From contig JALDNG010000776.1 in assembly GCA_024349245.1 (NCBI GenBank), forward strand, positions 23,903 to 87,902: a stretch of 64,000 bases of DNA. The letters are read 5' to 3'. The notes under the pieces are model-generated. The model was not told the DNA's origin. It saw only the letters and a program-made list of their open reading frames with translations, and ran no database searches. Every line of letters begins with the position of its first letter. Positions within the stretch are counted from its first letter, which is position 1. The DNA is from Neodontobutis hainanensis. Its lineage: Eukaryota > Chordata > Actinopteri > Gobiiformes > Odontobutidae. A program made the position numbers and the translations under genes. This document shows, piece by piece, positions 1-12,496 of this stretch.

Positions 1-309
1 ACTATTAATTTCTGGGTTCAAAAAACTAAATGTTCAAAAAAAGTTTACAGTATCATCGTTTTTGTCAATTTTAAATTCTTATATCCAACATTTTATACAA
101 GTTACACCAGATTTTAATTCAAATCACTTAGGGGGTTAGAATATTAGAAACTACTGACAGTGTGTTAGCACTTACGAAATTCAATAGTACTGAGTTACCA
201 CTGAAGAATGTATAAATATTCAAAATTAAAAATTAAACCAAAAATATAAAAGGTACTGATACAGTCAAACATTCTTTAAAATAAATTATAATATAAGAGT
301 TTCCCATAG

Positions 310-492
310 TTGTCATTATCTGAAAGCAGGAACTATAAAGGAATTACACCTCATAAACGTGACAAGACTGAATCAAAGGCAAATTTGACTATATATGACA
401 AAAAAGAAGGATGGTTAAGAAATATTGATAAAACCAGTGTTTTAGGAAGTATGCGGCGTTTGTGTAGCAGGCGCAAAAAATTTAAAAGTTGA
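310..492 (+). CDS. Possible C-terminal exon of an unrecognised gene (partial)
   Basis: An open frame of about 60 codons begins right after a plausible 3' splice site (CCCATAG, ending at 309) and ends with TGA. It has no in-frame ATG near its start, so if real it is the last exon of a plus-strand gene whose earlier exons lie near or beyond the window edge. The product is charged and ends in a basic run (RRLCSRRKKFKS). It stops about 35 bp before the poly(A) signal of the convergent LIM gene, a reasonable place for a gene end. I recognise no domain. It could also be a chance ORF. Confidence 0.33.
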   Translation: MSLSESRNYKGITPHKRDKTESKANLTIYDKKEGWLRNIDKTSVLGSMRRLCSRRKKFKS

Positions 493-527
493 TAAATTTA
501 GCAAACATTAAAGCTATTAAATAATTT

Positions 528-533
528 TTATTT
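528..533 (-). terminator. Poly(A) signal of the LIM gene
   Basis: AATAAA on the minus strand, 22-27 bases after the TGA of the LIMD2-like gene, the usual place for a cleavage/polyadenylation signal. Confidence 0.5.
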
Positions 534-554
534 GGTGTCATAAAATCAGCACGT

Positions 555-829
555 TCAGGTGAAGCCAGCATCATACTTTCCTAAAAATAAGTTAAATCGG
601 TGACCCTTCTCCATAAAGTTTTGCTTGTAGTGGGTTTTGCAATAATATTTTCCTTGACTGGGAGAAAAGTTGTCAGTCCAAAGAATTAATTACCGTCATA
701 CCTCAGAACGCAGTTGCATTTCTCGCAGGTAAAACAGGTTTTGTGAAAGATATCCTTTTTTATCATGAGTCTTTCGAGTTGATAGACGCGTTTGTTGCAT
801 TTCACACACATTTCATCATTCTGTTTCAT
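555..829 (-). CDS. Single-LIM-domain protein, LIMD2/LIMA1-like
   Basis: Encodes 75 residues that are almost entirely one LIM domain, a double zinc finger that mediates protein binding, usually at the actin cytoskeleton. Zinc ligands run CVKC (8-11), HKTC (29-32), CEKC (35-38), then C and H in YYCKTH. The end (KGKYDAGFT) matches the KGNYDEGF that follows LIMD2/EPLIN-type LIM domains. Three exons: 702-829, 605-678 and 555-580. The second intron (581-604, 24 nt) is GT-AG. The first (679-701, 23 nt) is placed by homology because it restores the 17-residue spacing between the zinc pairs; it begins GT but ends TTG. The start is the ATG at 829, preceded in frame by a stop. Family members are longer (LIMD2 is about 127 aa), so this is close to a bare domain. 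Confidence 0.8.
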
Positions 830-839
830 GCTCTAAAGC

Positions 840-3099
840 TAATCTCTGATTGTTTACCGGTTTATTTGATAAATAAAAATTTTACTGCTTGACGAAACAG
901 ATCGGGGCCTAACGACGACCGTTTCTCCACCCTAATTATCCAATAAATTAGAAACGCCCATTAAGTTGATAATTTGCTGTCAATTAAAGCCTTCGTCAGA
1001 TATTAGCATTCGAATTTTTTGCGAATTTAGCACTTCTTCAAAAAAATTAATACAATCACGGATATATTGGTTAGAAAAATATTTTTCTACCAATCACGAA
1101 AGATCTGAATATTAACTATAATCAATACTCATAAAACATAATTCTGTCGTTTTTGATAATTATTAAAAATAATACAATCACGCATTTTCGCACTCATCTA
1201 TAGTTTACAGAGTAAAGAATCGGCGCTATTTAACCACACCTTTCCATGTAAACTGGAGTCTTATAGTTAAACATAGATTAACTTAATATAATTCATATAT
1301 TTTCAATATTTATTACTTATCTTTAAAAACAAAAATATTTGTTTTTGGTTAATTTTCCGAGGTCAGATATGTTTTACAGTTTAAAATGTAAAGAAAAGCG
1401 CGTTTTTAACAATAATGCATTGTTTTTAACCTAAATTTTTAATGATTCCTGAATAAGAACAAAAGACCATCGGTTTATTACTTTTTAAATTATATGATAT
1501 TTTGCTATTAAGATATCCATTTTTCAAGCTTTTTCTTGACGGTTAAAATTTATTTACATTAAACTAAGAATTTAAAACAATAAATCTCGATTTTTCGAGG
1601 GCCTTTTATTTTTTCAAAAATTTATCGAAATTTTGTGGTTATAAATATTTATAAAAGATTGTTTTAGAAAGGCGACCTCGGGATTCTATATATTATATTT
1701 ATCACTTTTTTCGTAGATTATGTTTTATGTTTAACCGATTTTTCAATACTTAATCAAAATTTTCAATCATTTAGAAGTAAAAATAGTTTCAACTATTTAG
1801 CAAATGATTTCAGTATACGTTTTATCTAAATTCAACCAATTATCATAATTTTGAAAACAGATAAACAAGCCTATATCCAAAATTTATGTTATTCTAAGTT
1901 TTTATTTTTACGAAAATTCACATTTTCAAAGTTTGCGTCATGTACGAGTTTTCATAGTTTTTTCAACATGAAGAATTTCAAAGTTAAGAAACTATCTATG
2001 ATTTGAAACAATGTACAGAACCATCTTTAAAAGTAACAATTGATACAATCATTAAACTCCTTGATAACTATTTAAAATCAACTTATATTCTTAAGAATAT
2101 AATCTAAATATTTCATTTTTATAATAAAATTAAAGAACGAATTCCATATTTTAACGATGGTTTGTTAGGCAACCGCCAAAATTATTAATTTTAGATAACA
2201 CTTGAGCATGTTCCTAAAATTTTTCATCCAAATAAATTTACAAATCACGATGAATTTGTCTTATGCGCTTCTTAAAAATTAATTTTTATTTTTAATAAAA
2301 ATAGTATAGATACGTGAAAAATAGTCACGATAAAACTCAAAATTACTGTCAAAGCCGTTTTTAGATGTAATATAAAATGAATTAATGCTAAAATGATAGG
2401 ATATAAACTTGAATATATTTAAATCTAAAATGAAAATTAGAGGATACAGTGGTCCGATATGTTGCGGATCCTTCCGCCATTAAAATTATAGAAAGTGCAA
2501 ATTAACACGAAAAATCTTCGAGAAATATTCCAAAATGTTAAGTTATTCTTACCATAGAGAGGAAAAAATGCTAAGTACATGTTAATTTAAAAATAATTCA
2601 ATTACGCGTGATAGATATCCACACCCTATCATTAACAATATTAGCCAACCCTTTTTGATATCAATGCGAACCGAAAATATCCAACTCTGCATTAAATAAT
2701 AAAACAACCACACACGAAATTAGATATTATTTATACACTATATGAATGACATTGAAGTGACGAAAATTCTAAACTTTAAAACTGATAAAGATTCCTAAAA
2801 ACCAACTGTGGCAAACTGGCATTACTATTGTTCATGCTACTTAATTAAATAATAGTTCGTTAATTGATTATTTAATGTTTCATAATTAGATGCTAGTAAA
2901 AAAATTAAGTATAAATGATCAGAAAGTAATAAAAATAGTTATTTAATTGTAAGCACTTTTAAAAATTCTGCAATACATTGCTTTTTAACTAATTTCCGAA
3001 CAACAACGATCAAAATGGGGTGATAATAATTCCATTTTTGTTCCTTTTCTCAATGTCATAATTGGTAATATTGCACGGGATAATTCACACTCGAATTTT
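840..3099. other. No gene recognised
   Basis: AT-rich sequence with no frame that keeps a protein-like pattern, even allowing for 20-27 nt introns. The slightly GC-richer stretch at 890-1000, just upstream of the LIM gene, could hold its promoter. Confidence 0.4.
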
Positions 3100-3300
3100 T
3101 TGTGTTGGCTTCAGTTTAGGAAGTAGCGAAGTTTTCTTCATGAGAAGTACCTCGTATTTGAAATCGAATTCCGAAATTTTTGATAATCATGCCAACCATC
3201 AGATATAATTTTTAGCATCCAGTTCAACATTGTGGGAAACAATCGTCAAGAGTGTTTCTTTGCGCATATTCTCAGCATGAAAATGCCGAAAGTAATTAAT
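3100..3300 (-). pseudogene. Decayed ISXO2-like (IS1595-type) transposase fragment
   Basis: On the minus strand a frame reads RKETLLTIVSHNVELDAKNYI-stop. One base over, the next frame reads SDGWHDYQKF. Together they match the ISXO2-like transposase block in which R-x-x-TLL-x-I-I is followed, some 15 residues on, by I-x-SDGW-x-x-Y. The one-base offset between the halves and further stops show that it is broken. The ORF at 3366-3578 on the same strand may be its 5' part, but I cannot align it. No terminal repeats were seen. Confidence 0.5.
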
Positions 3301-4758
3301 ATGTACTTAAACAACAACAAAACTCAAAGCACCATATATAGTATCACCACTGTGATTTGTTGGTGTTATTCTATTTGCTGATGTCTCAGAATCACATTCA
3401 ACCTGCAAAGGTCATACACGGGAATATTTTTTTTCTTGAGATAAACATTCATTAATTCGAACCTGGAATCCTTTCGGCCCAGCTTATCACCACAAGAACT
3501 AGTGTTATTAGATTCTAATAATTTTTTTCCCAAACAAAGATGGCTTTCGATGAAAAAAATTAAATGTTTAATTTTCATTCTTCATGATTATTTTTTGGAA
3601 TATTTTACATTGATAAAATTTTTATGAAATTCCTTTTTTAGCAAAAAAATTCCAAATGAGATCAGTGATTCATTTTTGGACAAGTGATAACTGAATAAAA
3701 CTGTCGTTATTATCTTTTCTTTTTTAATTATTTCATTCATTTATAAATTAAATTTATTACGCGTTTTTGAGTTTTCAGTTGTTATCATGTATATGCTACT
3801 TCAACAATGCAGCACTGAATTTTCATGGGTTTAGTTAATTTAAAATTTTCTAAATCTATTCTTATATTTTTTTATATGTTAACTTAATTTTTTCATTAAT
3901 TCTTAATGAGTGGTGTGAAAGAAAGGAGTGGAAGACAAGATAATTAACTCTTTACACGTCAGTTAAGTATACTACCTTCACGCGCGCGCATTAAAATAAT
4001 TAAGTGTAAACATTGACTCTTGTTCTTTATAAAAGATCGTTTATTTTAAGCCATTTCCAGTATAAGCTACTGAAGGCAAGCTGAACAACATGTTTGTAAT
4101 GATCGTTCGCAATTGTTAGCTTCATTACCTTTATTTTGTTTACTCTATGAATCTAGTAAAATTTAGACATTACGGGTTATCTCATCAGTTAGAGCAATAG
4201 AATTTATCTCCACCTTCCTTACGAGTCATTCGGTAGCTTAAACACTATTTTAAAATCTAATGGAGGCATTGGAAGCATAATTTTTACTCGTTGATAGATT
4301 TTTGCTTTATATCTGAGCTCTGTATCATCCCAAATTTAATTTTATTCATTTTGAAAAATATCATACATTTATAGTTATTTACAGTGTTTTTAGTTTATAA
4401 TTTGTCGTAATTTCTTCATGATTACGTGTAGCAGTTGATATTATTTAAATATATATCCTCATACTTTCTATCAAACTAATTTTGAAGAAAACAGACTACT
4501 TGAGAACAAACATTTCGAACTTAACACGCTAAAACTGTTTAAACAAAATTTAAATAATACGCAGAATCATAACTGCCTGTGAATTAGTAAATTTCAACTT
4601 TTGAATTTGAAAATGTAACAGATGTCTACACATTAAATTAAATCCGTGGCAATGGTATGAAAAAATAAGTAAAGTAATGAAGCAATTTATAAGATTTTTT
4701 GTATCGATAATCTCCCTTAGAGATCCGCTCGCGGTCGCCACACCGCCACACTAGCATA
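3301..4758. other. No gene recognised
   Basis: AT-rich. Apart from the possible transposase 5' part at 3366-3578 (-), I see only short unrelated frames. A short GC alternation (ACGCGCGCGCAT) lies near 3980. Overlapping frames at 4550-4877 are downstream of, or shadows of, the gene at 4759-5126. Confidence 0.4.
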
Positions 4759-5126
4759 TTATTGGTTGATCGCCATTTTAACTTTTGGGCAGCATAATAA
4801 TTTTCGAAAGAAGTCTTTGAGAAAAATTGTAAGCTCACAATCTGTTTTACTTTCCATAATGACCATTGCTTCTTCACAAGATAACGAGCTGATTAAATAG
4901 AATCATACAGTCGTTGGATACGCTTAATGTCACAAAACGTCACTTTACTATCGACCTCAAAGAATTACGTTAAAATAAGGTGTGTTTGAAATACTGTTAT
5001 GCTTGTTCCTTCAACAAAAATCAAACAGACCTTTCCTGATTTTATGGAAATTTCGCATTGAACGTTCGATGAAGCAGGATTGTTTAAATTAATATTAATC
5101 ACAAAATGGCATAGCCAGAATGGCAT
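4759..5126 (-). CDS. Small unrecognised protein, possibly PTB/PH-fold
   Basis: Three exons (4969-5126, 4909-4947, 4759-4888) joined by GT-AG introns of 21 nt (4948-4968) and 20 nt (4889-4908) give one 108-aa frame; without the splices each piece hits a stop. The middle shows an alternating beta-strand pattern (CEISIKSGKVCLIF, then ILTKVTFCDIKR) resembling the phosphotyrosine-binding domain core of tensin or CED-6/GULP, in which a V-x-I-S...G-V strand pair is followed by an I/V-S/T-F-C strand. A C-terminal amphipathic stretch (ELTIFLKDFFRKLL) could be the closing helix. The start is the first ATG of the open frame, but more 5' exons are possible. Coding status rests on splice consistency and composition; the PTB assignment is weak. 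Confidence 0.5.
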
Positions 5127-8100
5127 TTTAGTTACCCAAACATAAAATATCAAGATTTACTTAGTTATTAAAATTGGGTTTTTGACACGAATTACGTAAT
5201 TTTAATCAGAATCATAAATATTTCTTTCATAATCTCATGGATCCCACATTTTCTGTCAGTATTTATGTGAAGCTAATCCGGACATGATAATCAACTCATA
5301 AGTATGATATGACATAGTAGAAAAAAAGTAAAAGTTAAATATGTAAATTAGAGCTTTTAGTGCAACCAATGAAATATCAAATCATCAATAAACGTTTCCC
5401 AATTCTACTCCGCATCCCCAAATGACAACACAAATAATGGTTTCGATCGTAAAGTAATCATAAAGAGAGTTTTACAAGAAAATTGTAGTAGAGGTGCGCA
5501 TGCTCAGTTATATTTATTATTCTACATTAAATGGTTGAACTAGGGTTTATAAATGAAGTTAGAACATCCCACGCGAATAATTCAACACCATTCCAAGAAT
5601 AGAAGTTGATTTTTTCATGTTGGAGCCAAAAGATAGTCTTCCATGCACGCAACCTTCAAAGCTGTTAGTAACGCTTTGAAAAGGCGCGAAAATTCAAAAT
5701 TTTCCAACTGTTTTTTGGGTTTCATGAATTATTTAATTAGACATATGCAGTGTAGTTGGAAGATACACGCAGGCTTTCAATTGTTGTATGCGGTGTTTGT
5801 TGCTTGGCGGAAATAAAGTTTATCAGCAATTTAGGAATGTCAAACATAGTTTTGAAATAATTCTTATGTTTTAGATGCCTCTTGTATGAATAACAGAAAT
5901 TTTAATTATATTTTTAAGATGCGCGGGCTTAGATCCATGGAAAGATTTGGTTTTCAAACAAAGCAATAATAAAATTCTACATGCCGCTTTGTGAGAAGAG
6001 TTTCCAGAATTGTTATCCGTCGAACACTTCCCTAGGTCCAAAACAGTATAAATACCACAAAGGCGTCGTGTAATCTGTCAAAATATCAAACAATAAATAA
6101 ATTTGATCTTATTGGAATATATATTCCAGCACTGCCTTTAATCACCGCACTTTTTTGCAAATTTGTTTTACAAATGACAATCATTGGAAATAAATAACCT
6201 CTTGGACTTGGTGTTTCACCTTTAAAGATTTGAGATCGACAAAATTGACTGAAGGAAGATTGTTATCGAAATGGTGTTAACTGATGCTCCGAACTATCCA
6301 CCCAAGAGCTGATTATTATTCGCACCAGTGGAGTATCATCGACTCTGTCGATGAAGGAATAATGAAAGGAAAACTTTAAAATACACATTAGTTTTGACAT
6401 TATATCTGGGCACAATCATAATAAGATGCCCGTGTCAAGTTTTTAACTCGTTTCGCTGATAGCGCTCATAGTCAACAGTTGAGTCTGCTTCGCTGATTCG
6501 TCATAGTGGATGACCAATATACAGCTAACGATGAGGCAAAATATAAAAACATAAATTTTTTAATCTGTTTCTTGATAGTGTCATATATTTCAAACGCAGT
6601 AGCAGCCAAAAAGAGTAAATGAAAGAGAATGTGATAATGGATAGGAGATACAAAAACCTTGGAAGAGATTATCCATTTACTGTTAGTGTTTTGGAGTTCT
6701 CACGCATTCAATCAAAACGATGATAAGTGGTTTAAGACCCATAATGTAAATACCTTACATTACAAGGCCCGTCGAGTCGTCTTAAATTTTCAACGCCTCT
6801 TGAATCAACCTAAGAACCTAGCGACACCCGATGCCTTGTAAGCAACACTGTGTCGGATATGATAGAACGCGCATATAATGTTCTTGCAAGAAGGGTAAAA
6901 GCATTGCATTTATCAAATCAAATGCCTAATAGAGTTAAAAGACCATACTTTGGCGGTCTTATCCGGCGTCAAACAAAAATACGTTAATTATCTCTCACAA
7001 AATAGTCCAGATATTTACATCTATCAGAGCTGTGTAATGCTCTTAAGTGTCTATTCTTGTCTATTCGTGATTTTTATTTTCGTCACATTTTCAGACTCAG
7101 ATATAACGAGCCATGATTCACCAAAATTAATCTGGGCAAAAAGATGTTTGAGCCTTGAAAAAATGAATTTTATAAACTTCCTTTGTCATTTTGAAATAAC
7201 ATAGCCTTGAGTACAAAAAAGGGAGCCAACATGGATGAGTCATCACCGACACTACGATGCGCTAGAATCAGAACAGATGCTTAATTGCGCTTTCAGCATT
7301 ACATTATCGAGGTGATCGGGATCTCTCTGACTTTTCATACATGATATAAGAAACGAGGATGAATCTCCAATCTTAACTGTTGTTGTGAAAACAACTTTGA
7401 AAAACATCTGAATTTATGCTTGAGCTATTATCTTAAAAATAGACAGTTTATTTCTTAAAGTTGATTCGTAGCCACGATAAAAGGCGATTGACCGCTTTTA
7501 AAAATTTGATTTCTCCAAAGGCATGCAGTTTGTAAAATGAGAGATAATTCAGAACACCACGATTAGATTTTAAGAGTTGCTTGAATGGGTGTCACCTTTA
7601 TTGGATGAAATAAACTTATTTTTGACCAGAAAATTTGATTGGTGAATGTTTCATGTATTATTTTATGAAACTCGTTTTTATTTTTTCACAAATTACACGT
7701 TAATGTTGTAAGTTTTTCTTATTCTTGATTTAATGCATTCAGTTTCTAACGGTTACCTACATGAATATCATAGTCGCACTTTTCTAAATAGTAATTTTGA
7801 TTTTTAACGTGTAATTTCTAGCGAATTTCGTCAACTGGTATAGACAACGTTGATTCCCGTTTGGCAGGATAACAACACACATACCGTTGGGGGTAGTAAG
7901 TTGGTGTAGAATGAACCAGAAAATGCAGTTGTCGAATTCAAAAGGGATGTTAAGAAATTCTTGCTCACGAGAGTCGATAAACTAGAGTGGGGGCGATCCG
8001 AGCTCTTAAGAATGATATCTTTACAACTCAATTTCTGGTCAGCGGAAAGTATTGTTCAAAATGAAAGTTAGAACCACGATTAAAGTTTGAAAGATACTTT

Positions 8101-8331
8101 CAATTTACCCTTTAAAATTAATACCCTTGACAACAGTATAAGAACAAATCCTCTTCCTCCCGACATTTATAATTATTGGATTAAAAAAAACCGTTAAACT
8201 TAGTATATACTCCGACCTCATCCGATTTCAACAAATTGGATGAAAATGTGAAAAACTTGAAAGATGTGCCAACCAAACAAAAAGACTGCTTTTCAGTTAA
8301 ACTGAATTAATAATACTAATGCAAAGTTAAT
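5127..8331. other. No gene resolved; scattered short frames
   Basis: Several frames look better than random: 5644-5820 (+, 58 codons from ATG), 5919-6080 (+, two frames offset by one), 6240-6380 (+, one internal stop) and 6650-6970 (+, two frames without a usable tiny intron between them). 6650-6970 ends in a basic region with KR and RR pairs. I could not splice them into a protein or match a family. Old transposon debris is the simplest explanation, but an unrecognised gene is possible. Confidence 0.35.
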
Positions 8332-9776
8332 TTATTCAATTGCTTGGCAATAAGGAAGGAATTCTTCCCACAATTTAAGTTGCTGTAAGTTATTATGAAA
8401 CAAACTTGTTCTTGGATATCCTGCCAGGTTGAAACATACCCCAAAATGGAGGCTTTCATGTCGACGAAACGGTATTTCTGGTCTATCGAAAATTTATACT
8501 TCAAAAGCTTCCAAACTCACTTTCATTTGTTCGTAGAATTTTTCAAAGGATGTTTGAGTAAAGGAATCTACCCTTTCGGCCTATGGACATGACGAATTTC
8601 AAAAAACTTCGTTGATTTGCTTGTCAATGACTTGAACCTCGGGTACGTCACCAGACGATGTGGCTAAACGCTGTTTCTTATCTTTTAACTTTTCGATTTT
8701 TTGTTTCATTGAATTAAGTTCGCTAACTTTTTTTGTGTATGCGGAAAGTAAATGCTTTTTTAATGTGAAACGAGAACCTTGATGGATATTAAATCATCGA
8801 CATAGTCGCTGGTTGTTCCGATGAGGTGATGTACATCGTTCAAACACTACGATGAAGATTTTTTAAACCTGCTTTTCGTACAATTCGCACGATTTTTCTT
8901 TCAATTCAATCAATGCGTCATACGCGCGAACGAGGCTATTGTTCTGCTCACAAGAGCCTTTTTTATAATTTCAATAAAAACGTAATTCTCCAAGTGAAAC
9001 AGCGAATCGTTTGGTGACGTATATCAAGTCTGAGTAATCTGAGTTTTATAAACCTTTTCGGCATGTTCGTATATCCAATGCGATGGAGTGTAGGCGCTGA
9101 AGGCTTTGATCAAGAGCGAGAATATCGATCACTCGAGATGCATACCACTGATTTTTAGTATTTAATACCTTGTCGTGGTTGTCAGAATCAGGAACAAAGA
9201 CTGAAAATGTACTCGATAGATTTTGCCTGAATTTCACGAGTCCATCTCTAGCTTTAACTGAAGTCAACAATGACGGGGTTTAATTACAACAGATGCAGTT
9301 AAGAAATCAATCACATTTGGATCCTTCATCAAGGCTGGAATTCGCACGATGCGATTCATAAATGTCTGCAATGATGAACGGCGCATTTCGAGTTCGGAAT
9401 CGTCGTTTGGATCTACATTCATCCCCTTGATCCTCGCGGTAGCTTTTTCGCAAAATAATAAATACTTTTGATGGATTTTGCAGGTGGATGGGGCACATGG
9501 ACGCCGTTATCTCTTTGCGTATCAGCGAGTCTTTCATATAGGGCATGGAATTCCCGAAACCGCCTGTTAACTTCGTAATGGGATTGTAAAAATTGTGGAT
9601 TATTGGTCTATTTAAGTTCATGACAGTACATCAACAATCATCGTATAACGAACGTAGGCGTTCATACCATCACCTTTGATTTACAATATTAATTTACCAA
9701 TTTTTTCAGGGTTAATAACCTGAACTTTTGTCGAATACTCTTCTTCAGCCTTTGTATCATTTCAATAAAACACCAT
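8332..9776 (-). CDS. SNX1/2-like: Sorting nexin SNX1/SNX2 (Vps5) homologue, PX-BAR
   Basis: Complete 380-aa frame over 14 exons. The product is a retromer-associated sorting nexin: the PX domain binds endosomal phosphoinositides and the BAR domain dimerises and bends membrane for retrieval from endosomes. PX spans about residues 8-128, with PEKIGDGMNAY, the NRRFREF basic motif (47-53), a proline-rich PHPPAK turn (72-77) and DPNVIDFL. Coiled-coil BAR follows from about 165 to the end, closing with QQLKLWEEFLP like SNX1. Introns, all GT-AG: 9750-9773, 9674-9697, 9608-9629, 9443-9465, 9252-9274, 9148-9168, 9030-9053, 8958-8981, 8847-8868, 8755-8777, 8581-8607, 8478-8499, 8383-8405. The start is an ATG directly before the first intron. 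The ~140-residue N-terminal region of vertebrate SNX1 is absent. The exact acceptor of the intron at 9252-9274 has one alternative. Confidence 0.93.
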
Positions 9777-11239
9777 TTTCCTATTTTTAGATAATTATGG
9801 CTTTACGAACTTTAACGAATATGATGGTAAATTTATTTATAATAAATCCCTTAATGCATTTTTGTGATTTTTAGTGAGAAAATACTTTTTACAGTTTTTC
9901 TATACTTTCAAAAAATTAGCTCCTACATAATAATAATTAAGTTGAAAGATAATTTATAAAATAATTATGGTAATATTGTGAAATTTTACCTTTTAATTTG
10001 TCAATCAAAATCGAATTTATTAAGTTTAAATCATGGTTCATGTTTAAGCAAGATACTGATATGTACAATATCGTATATTGGAATTAAACTCGCTTCAGAA
10101 TTGGCCAAATCTATAAAAATAAAAATTTTTATATGATTTTGCACATTAAAATATCAACAAGTTTAAAATGAATTGTATTGGTTTTTATTAGCTATTAGCC
10201 GTAGCGATATTGTTTATGGGTTGAGATAAGTAAATTGAAACAAGAATTGGACATTTCATAAAAGAGAGTTTGATTTCGTATTTGGAATAAATATTTGGTT
10301 GAATTGCTTGTTGGGCGCAGTCTCAATTGAAAATCCCGTTAACTTTGGTAAAACACACTCAAAATATTATTAAATGTTATTTCAAAACAATTAAAGATCA
10401 AAAATACAATCACAAATCACGACATAATCTGGGTGGGTAAGGGTGTAAAAAGTCTGAAAGATTAAATAAGAAATGTAATATAATTCTGACTGTCCAAAAA
10501 TTACATTTTATTGTCAGACCTTTGAATTCATTGAAGCTTTTAAAAATATTAATTGTAAAATTCTGATTGTTAGGATGTTACAATAGATTAAAAATTCAAT
10601 TCCTTGTAATTTAAATGTAATTTAAAAACATTCATTTTCATTATTATTTTTCAATAAAATTGATCAACGGGAAATAAAGTATAAAGCAGATATTATGGTG
10701 ATACTAACCCACAGTTTTCTTCAAAATTTAAATAAGTTGTCAGCACTTTATTGACTATATTGCAATTTGAAATACAAAAGGAACAACCAAATCCTAAAAC
10801 CATCCTTCATGAGAATTTAAACACTTTTATATCATAATGAGAAAAATCGATTATCGTCGCGGGTGTGTTTTAATCGGCTCGCATACCGTCTATCGCGTTG
10901 TTTACGGGTGATTTAAAATGGAAGCCTGGAAAATATCCGAAGTTATCCGAAGCGTGAAATTGTCATAAGTTAGTTTTTACTACTTCTATACAAATAAAAT
11001 AAATTGATACGAACTTATCCTGTTCATACTCCCATTAAAATGGATTTATTACTTAAGAATTAAAAAATAGTGCTTGTGTACCGAGAAAGAAACAATTTTA
11101 AAAGAAAATATGGAATTAAGTGCTTTTTAAGTTAAATTTTAAAACGTTTTTCTATTCTCGAGGAATTTTATGAGTTTTGAAAACATATTCAAACTCTAAA
11201 GTTGTAACTCCTGATCGAGATTTAAGTTTTTAATATAAT
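9777..11239. other. No gene recognised
   Basis: Very AT-rich. A GC-richer patch at 10850-10960 contains several CpGs and a short ATG frame (MEAWKISEVIRSVKLS, from 10918). It could be a promoter with a first exon, but no downstream exon was found. Confidence 0.35.
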
Positions 11240-12282
11240 TTAAAGTTTTAAAAACGAGTGAAAAGTTATCGTATCTGTATGCGCGTTCAAAAACTGCTCT
11301 CCAAATATTCTACCATATCTTTCAAGGCTCTTGTTGATTCTGGTTAAAATATAGTTAGGATGCCTTGAGTGTTCCATATTTCAGGCTGACAGCGCGTTAC
11401 TTAAGGCTAAATGAAATAGGTGTTTAATCTTTCGCTCTTTTTTACTTTCATTAACTTGACTTGGAATGTACTTGATTCCAAGAGCAATTTCTACAATGGA
11501 ATATTTGTCAATAAACCTACATTTTCCAAAATAATCCTGCTGATGAGCTCTTCATCAACTAAGTTCATTATCTTTTGATAAATAGCTTTTTTGAATTGAT
11601 GAAAGAGGCTTATTATATTGCTTTCTGTAAACGTTTATCCATGCATTTGACGAGGGAAATGTAAAAATTGACTGTTATAGTTGAGAGATAATGACAAGTT
11701 TATCAATGATTGAATTTTAGGTATAAGGCTGCAATGAAGAAACTAGCTTTTATTATTCAGCACAAAGATATAGGAAAAATTTCATAATTATCATACACCG
11801 CGATAAAAGAGTTGGGAAAGATCTGAATATTGCATAAAAAAGCAGTGCTCCAATCAGCGGTTTCATGAGTTCGACCACTGCCTTTTTTATTATCTTATGA
11901 TATTCACCTCGATAATCGCAAGACAAATGTCGACGAATAAAAAGGTGTATGTTTTCAAAAAAACTCTGTTGGATATGACATCATTGAATTTATTCTTTCA
12001 TTGCTAACACGCCATTCTTTCTCTTGTTTTGCCATTTATAGTAGCTTTTAGATGGCACTCAGTAGATAGAAGCATAACATTTTCTTTGCATCTACAAAAT
12101 ATTTCATGGTAGATCCTATGAGGGAATAAACATAAATTGTTACGTTTTAAATTTAAAAAGTGGCAAGGGAAAGTATCAAGAGGTAGTGAGGATTTAGTTC
12201 GGTTGAACAAACTCTTCAAACTAACGATATAGTTGAAGGTATGACCAACTTTAAAGAGTATTAAAGAATCGTTGGATCTCAA
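11240..12282 (-). pseudogene. Decayed MULE (Mutator-like) transposase
   Basis: Minus-strand pieces follow MULE transposase order. At 12004-12282 an N-terminal part has a Cys/His pattern (CRCKEN...ECHLKATING) resembling a FLYWCH zinc finger. Near 11520-11640 is LFHQFKKAIYQKI followed by LLTNIP and, one base out of frame, EIALGIKYIP, matching the MULE stretch after the catalytic acidic residues. Near 11300-11400 is PEIWN and then TRINKSLERYGR, the degenerate form of the W-N ... R-T-N-N-x-x-E motif. Frames change repeatedly with stops between them, so it is inactive. Terminal repeats were not found. The FLYWCH part is less certain than the core. Confidence 0.5.
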
Positions 12283-12496
12283 TAGGGTAAAGCGCCCTTA
12301 TATTTAAATTCATAAAAAAACTTATATTATTTTTTTAATAACTTGCATTTTTAATTGATGTGAGAAGGATTCGTCCAAAAAGTGCCATTATTTTGGAAGT
12401 TGATCACGGCAAGGTTCTTCCATTTTTAAAACATGCGTGAATCTATAAATGTTAAAATATATTTATCTGGCCTTTTTACAATACTAATCTGTTAAA

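Noticed and set aside
6650..6970. Neuropeptide-precursor-like KR...RR segment (KRPYFGGLIRR)
   Set aside because: No signal peptide or repeated peptides, and the frames do not join; basic pairs are expected by chance.
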